46,624 bases of DNA, from NCBI GenBank assembly GCA_946182825.1, contig CAMGZH010000019.1, positions 1 to 46,624 of the forward strand. The letters run 5' to 3'. The position numbers were made by a program, and so were the translations under genes. This DNA is from an uncultured Lachnospiraceae bacterium. GTDB taxonomy: Bacteria; Bacillota; Clostridia; Lachnospirales; Lachnospiraceae. The notes under the pieces were generated by a model. The model was not told the origin of the DNA. It saw only the letters and a list, made by a program, of their open reading frames with translations, and ran no database searches. Positions 43,223 through 46,624 of the stretch are shown here, one piece after another. The stretch's first letter is position 1. The number at the start of each line of letters is the position of its first letter.

Positions 43223-44512
43223 ATGATCGATATTAAGTTTTTACGAGAGAACCCGGATGTTGTAAAAGAGAACATCAAGAAGAAGTTCCAGGAGCACAAG
43301 CTTCCATTAGTGGATGAAGTAATCGAGTATGATAAGAAGGCTCGTGCTACCCAGCAGGAGGCAGATGACCTTCGTGCATCTCGTAACAAGCTGTCGAAGG
43401 AGATCGGCGCTCTCATGAAGGAGGGCAAGAAGGACGAGGCCAATCAGGTCAAGGAGAAGGTGACTGCCAATGCAGCCCGTCTTGCAGAGCTCGAGGAGCT
43501 GGAGAGAGAGTATAGCGCCAAGGTCAAGGAAGATATGATGATGATTCCGAATATCATCGATCCTTCTGTACCAATCGGACCGGACGATTCCTGCAATGTG
43601 GAGAATGAAAAGTATGGTGAGCCGGTGGTACCGGATTTTGAAGTTCCGTATCATACAGAGATCATGGATCGTTTCGATGGAATCGATCTGGATGCTGCAG
43701 GTAAGGTGGCAGGTAACGGTTTCTACTATCTTATGGGAGATATTGCACGCCTTCATTCTGCATGTACAGCCTATGCAAGAGATTTTATGATTAATAAGGG
43801 ATTTACTTATTGTATTCCACCTTTCATGATCCGTTCTTCTGTTGTGGATGGCGTTATGAGCTTTGAAGAGATGGATGCCATGATGTATAAGATCGAGGGG
43901 GAGGATCTCTACCTGATCGGAACATCCGAGCATTCCATGATCGGTAAATTTAAGGATACTTTGAATGAAGAGGAGAAGCTTCCGTACACCATGACATCCT
44001 ATTCTCCATGTTTCCGTAAGGAGAAGGGTGCGCACGGTATTGAGGAGCGTGGTGTATATCGAATCCACCAGTTCGAGAAGCAGGAGATGATCGTTGTATG
44101 TAAGCCTGAGGAAGCATGGGACTGGTACAATAAGATGTGGCAGTACACCGTTGAGCTGTTCCGCAGCCTGGATATTCCGGTTCGTACCTTAGAGTGCTGC
44201 TCCGGTGACCTTGCTGATCTTAAGGTGAAGAGTTGTGACGTGGAGGCATGGAGCCCCCGTCAGAAGAAGTACTTTGAGGTTGGATCCTGCTCTAACTTAG
44301 GTGACGCACAGGCTCGTCGCCTTGGTATTCGCGTTAAGGGGGCAGACGGTAACAAGTATTTTGCAAATACCTTAAACAACACCGTTGTTGCACCTCCTCG
44401 TATGCTGATCGCATTCCTTGAGAACAATCTGAATGCGGACGGTTCTGTTAATATTCCGGAGGCTCTTCGTCCATACATGGGTGGCGTGGAGAAGCTGGTT
44501 CCAAAGCACTAA
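43223..44512 (+). CDS. serS: Seryl-tRNA synthetase
   Basis: 429 residues. The N-terminal long coiled-coil arm (about 30-100, DLRASRNKLSKEIGALMKEG onward) grips the tRNA. Class II motif 2 is FRKEKGAHGIEERGVYRIHQ and motif 3 is NNTVVAPPRMLIAFLEN. The motif 2 loop, with GAHGIEERG, differs from the Escherichia coli type but is familiar from Clostridia. It charges tRNA-Ser. GGAGG precedes the start. No T-box leader is present, since only about 60 nt of leader remain after the promoter. Confidence 0.97.
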   Translation: MIDIKFLRENPDVVKENIKKKFQEHKLPLVDEVIEYDKKARATQQEADDLRASRNKLSKEIGALMKEGKKDEANQVKEKVTANAARLAELEELEREYSAKVKEDMMMIPNIIDPSVPIGPDDSCNVENEKYGEPVVPDFEVPYHTEIMDRFDGIDLDAAGKVAGNGFYYLMGDIARLHSACTAYARDFMINKGFTYCIPPFMIRSSVVDGVMSFEEMDAMMYKIEGEDLYLIGTSEHSMIGKFKDTLNEEEKLPYTMTSYSPCFRKEKGAHGIEERGVYRIHQFEKQEMIVVCKPEEAWDWYNKMWQYTVELFRSLDIPVRTLECCSGDLADLKVKSCDVEAWSPRQKKYFEVGSCSNLGDAQARRLGIRVKGADGNKYFANTLNNTVVAPPRMLIAFLENNLNADGSVNIPEALRPYMGGVEKLVPKH

Positions 44513-44560
44513 AGCCTCGCGAGCGAGTCTTGACTGTAAAAGACAATATTTGAATGTATG

Positions 44561-44601
44561 AGAGGTTCTTTCGTGAAGGGATTCGCGGGAGAGCCTCTTT
44601 T
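44561..44601 (+). terminator. Terminator of serS
   Basis: A 17-bp stem with several G-U pairs (left arm from AGAGGTTCTTT, right arm ending GAGCCTCT), loop GGGA, then TTTTATTTT. Confidence 0.88.
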
Positions 44602-44612
44602 ATTTTGGAACC

Positions 44613-45371
44613 TCAATCAAAAAAGTGTCGAATATAATCCACCAGCTTCGTGCTGTGAATCACATAGCTGCCATGGTCTTCTCCGGAAAGGACCACAAGT
44701 CGGGCATGGGGAATGTTGCATGCGATCTTCTTCGTATCGGAAAGCTTTACCATATCCCGTTCCCCGGCAAGGACGAGGGTGGGGACGGAAATAGAGGCAA
44801 GATCGGCAGCGGACAGATCCGGTTCCCTCAGCATCAACGCTTCCAATGCGCCGGTCATGGAAAGGCGCATGGCTGCAGTTGTAGTGGATTCTACAGCATC
44901 GGAATCTTCCTCAGGAGAAGAAGTAAGATGGCGGGCATTGGCAAGCTTTTCCTTCAGCGCACGTTTGATGTCGTGACGGGCAGAGAAGGATAGAGCCTTC
45001 GGGTGTGTGTTGGCCCCGCAGGTGATGATACCAGAGAGGAGGGTAGGGTATTTCATGCCGAGTAAAAGGGCAACGATGCCGCCGTCGGAAAACCCGACCA
45101 CCAAAGGAGGCGCCATATGAAGCTGTGATATAAAACCTGCCATATCCTCTGCCATATCTGCATAGTGTAATTCCTGTGGAGCGGCGGAAAGACCGTGGCC
45201 TCTGGAATCAACGGCATAGATCTCAAATTCGTTGCGGAGAGAAAAGATGAGTTCATCAAAGATATGAAGGTCTTCTCCGTTTCCGTGCAAAAGTAAAAGA
45301 GGCGGTTTTTTCGACGCCTCGCAATAGGTATGCTCATAGTGGATCACCTGACTGTTGATTTGAATAACCAT
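44613..45371 (-). CDS. Alpha/beta-fold hydrolase
   Basis: 252 residues. LLLLHGNGEDLHIFDELI is the oxyanion region, GFSDGG the nucleophile elbow with its serine, TLVLAGERDMV carries the acid and GEDHGSYV the histidine of the triad. A helical cap lies between about residues 125 and 185. It may be an esterase, lipase or C-C hydrolase; the substrate cannot be read. No signal peptide. ATG at 45371 follows CGAGG. It is convergent with serS and divergent from the small membrane protein gene. Confidence 0.9.
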   Translation of the reverse strand: MVIQINSQVIHYEHTYCEASKKPPLLLLHGNGEDLHIFDELIFSLRNEFEIYAVDSRGHGLSAAPQELHYADMAEDMAGFISQLHMAPPLVVGFSDGGIVALLLGMKYPTLLSGIITCGANTHPKALSFSARHDIKRALKEKLANARHLTSSPEEDSDAVESTTTAAMRLSMTGALEALMLREPDLSAADLASISVPTLVLAGERDMVKLSDTKKIACNIPHARLVVLSGEDHGSYVIHSTKLVDYIRHFFD

Positions 45372-45405
45372 GTTAGCCTCGTTTTCTACGAAAATACTCC
45401 GATGA

Positions 45406-45456
45406 ACAGATATATCTGTAATATTGTAACATATCCGGCGAAAATTTTGATATAAT
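45406..45456. promoter_or_regulatory. Divergent promoter region with 14-bp palindrome
   Basis: ACAGATATATCTGT (45406-45419) is a perfect palindrome. A minus-strand extended -10, TGTTACAAT, ends at 45423, placing the palindrome on the transcript start of the hydrolase gene. A plus-strand extended -10, TGATATAAT, lies at 45448-45456, only nine bases before the ATG at 45466. Confidence 0.5.
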
Positions 45457-45465
45457 ACTTACCGT

Positions 45466-45744
45466 ATGAAAAAAGATGACAAAGAAAAACTGGTATCTTT
45501 GGGGTGCCTTCTGCTTGGGATCCTGGCGTATCCTCTTACCTGTATCTGGTATCTTGGATTTACCTGCGCCATTGGTTCCATTGTCCTTGGCTTTTATTAT
45601 GGAAAGCTGGAGACGAAGACAGACCGCAGGGTGATCGCAGGGCTGATGCTGTCCGTTTTATATCTGGTGATGGTGTTGCTTTTTGCGATCTTCATCGGAC
45701 TGTACTGGGGCAAGTTAGGCATTAACCCATGGAAAGCAAAGTAG
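45466..45744 (+). CDS. Small membrane protein, possibly leaderless mRNA
   Basis: 92 residues with two or three membrane helices (about 12-45, split by aromatic residues, and 55-80). A short KLETKTDRR loop separates them. Function not recognised. No ribosome site precedes the ATG, and the TATAAT box lies nine bases upstream, so the transcript would start only a few bases before or at the ATG. The next gene starts 11 bp after the stop, behind its own ribosome site, so both are one operon. The two proteins may work together at the membrane, but this is only context. Confidence 0.75.
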   Translation: MKKDDKEKLVSLGCLLLGILAYPLTCIWYLGFTCAIGSIVLGFYYGKLETKTDRRVIAGLMLSVLYLVMVLLFAIFIGLYWGKLGINPWKAK

Positions 45745-45755
45745 GGAGTGTAAAC

Positions 45756-46502
45756 ATGGACGATCAGAACAACAAGAATCAGAATGAAGACATCTTCGCC
45801 GAGGGCGTAGATCGTGAGGCTGCACAGGAGCAGCAGAGACAGCAGGAAAGCCAGAACCGGCAGGAGAACCAGATCCACCAGGGAAGTGGGGATACCTGGA
45901 CCCAGAGCCATATTGGCAGGGAGAACTGGAACGGGCAGAACCGTGATAACTATCAGGGGAACGGAGAATGGAACCAGCAGCAGTGGAATCAGGGAGAGCC
46001 CGGCTCAGGCTATGCACCGTACGGGCAGAACGGTTATGGAGCTCAGGGACAGAATCAGGGAGACTACGGATCCAACGGCTATTATTCCAATGGTTATGGC
46101 CCCAATGGATATCAGCCCTATCAGCAGCCGCCAAGAACAGTGAATAACTATTGCGGTATTGCGGCACTTGTGCTTGGTATTCTTTCTCTTTTATGTTTCT
46201 GTACCTTTATCAATCTTTTACCGGCAGTACTTGCGATCGTTTTTGGAATCCTTCAGCTTCATCAGGAGAAGAAGGCACAGGAAAGCGGTCTTCCGGTGAA
46301 GAGCGGAAGAGGATTTGCATGGGCAGGTATCATCTGCAGTATTATTTCTATTGTGCTTTTATTTGCAACCGTTGCAGTGATCATCACCAATCAGGAATTC
46401 AGAGATACTTTCGAGCGAGAGTATCATAAACAGCAGCAGCGTCAAATCGAGAATTACGGGGATGACATTTACAATGACTACTTTAATGACAATGACCTAT
46501 AA
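45756..46502 (+). CDS. Gln/Asn/Gly-rich protein with DUF4190-like membrane domain
   Basis: 248 residues from the ATG at 45756, behind TAGGGAGTG; an in-frame ATG at 45729 lies inside the previous gene. Residues 1-130 are very rich in Gln, Asn, Gly and Tyr (NGYGxxGQNQGDYGSNGYYSN-type repeats) and probably disordered. Residues 138-215 form two membrane helices, with CGIAALVLGILSLLCFCTF and FAWAGIICSIISIVLLFATV, a DUF4190-like pair. A charged tail, REYHKQQQRQIENYGDD, ends the protein. Function unknown. A terminator follows at 46584. Confidence 0.75.
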   Translation: MDDQNNKNQNEDIFAEGVDREAAQEQQRQQESQNRQENQIHQGSGDTWTQSHIGRENWNGQNRDNYQGNGEWNQQQWNQGEPGSGYAPYGQNGYGAQGQNQGDYGSNGYYSNGYGPNGYQPYQQPPRTVNNYCGIAALVLGILSLLCFCTFINLLPAVLAIVFGILQLHQEKKAQESGLPVKSGRGFAWAGIICSIISIVLLFATVAVIITNQEFRDTFEREYHKQQQRQIENYGDDIYNDYFNDNDL

Positions 46503-46583
46503 GGTTACTATGTTTTAAACTGTATTTATTCAAAAACAACTGTCCGCCGAATACGGACAAAAAGAAAAAGCAGTACGCCAAAG

Positions 46584-46612
46584 AGAGCCTTCCGTTTCGG
46601 AGGGCTCTTTTT
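46584..46612 (+). terminator. Terminator of the last operon
   Basis: AGAGCCTTCCG pairs with CGGAGGGCTCT (one G-U pair) across a TTT loop, followed by five T residues. A smaller hairpin, TGTCCG with CGGACA, lies 40 bases upstream. Confidence 0.9.
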
Positions 46613-46624
46613 CATAAGAATAAA

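Noticed and set aside
1-46624. tRNA, rRNA, CRISPR arrays, prophage or intact insertion sequences
   Set aside because: No tRNA T-loop/anticodon pattern, direct-repeat array, transposase or integrase was seen on either strand.

Overview
The window looks like chromosome of a low-GC Gram-positive anaerobe of the class Clostridia, most probably a butyrate-forming Lachnospiraceae member. This is inferred from gene content: a butyryl-CoA:acetate CoA-transferase-type gene, the SCIFF peptide with its radical-SAM maturase, a fused SecDF, a CIRCE element, CsoR-controlled copper ATPase, strong AAGGAGG-type ribosome sites and consensus sigma-A promoters. No rRNA, tRNA, CRISPR array, prophage or intact insertion sequence was found. 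No gap between genes exceeds about 275 bases.

Layout. 1-1.3 kb: two minus-strand membrane proteins, one (DUF2798 type) behind a long hairpin leader. 1.4-5.8 kb: a LacI-type regulator with two operators, a GH35 beta-galactosidase and a radical-SAM protein of the spore-photoproduct-lyase family. 5.9-9.5 kb: thioredoxin, then csoR-copA, with CsoR boxes in the promoter and a copper-chaperone domain fused to the ATPase C-terminus. 9.5-13.1 kb: aminotransferase, adenine deaminase and hotdog thioesterase. 13.1-16.0 kb: the CoA-transferase and an XRE regulator on the minus strand, then a TraX-like membrane protein, with three palindromic boxes between regulator and traX. 16.0-22.8 kb: CIRCE-controlled clpB, a large unrecognised 806-residue protein and rarA. 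22.8-29.5 kb: class Ic aminotransferase, proC, a CPBP protease and dnaE. 29.6-33.4 kb: pfkA, an SpoU-type RNA methyltransferase, a small alarmone synthetase and two hypothetical proteins. 33.6-36.2 kb: ispE, a GntR regulator, a DUF1934 protein and a membrane-anchored hypothetical. 36.3-41.7 kb: an exported trigger-factor-like lipoprotein, scfA, scfB and secDF. 41.8-46.6 kb: glyA, serS, an alpha/beta hydrolase and two small membrane proteins.

Most of the window is housekeeping (DNA replication and repair, translation, isoprenoids, glycolysis, one-carbon metabolism, protein export and folding). The most distinctive parts are the SCIFF system with a hairpin and TTG start between peptide and maturase genes; the copA C-terminal HMA domain with its own internal ribosome site and ATG; the 806-residue protein between two AAA+ genes; the exported trigger-factor-like lipoprotein; the SD-sequestering or terminating leader of the DUF2798 gene; and several compact promoter/operator designs. 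All functions are read from sequence motifs by eye; no database search was run.
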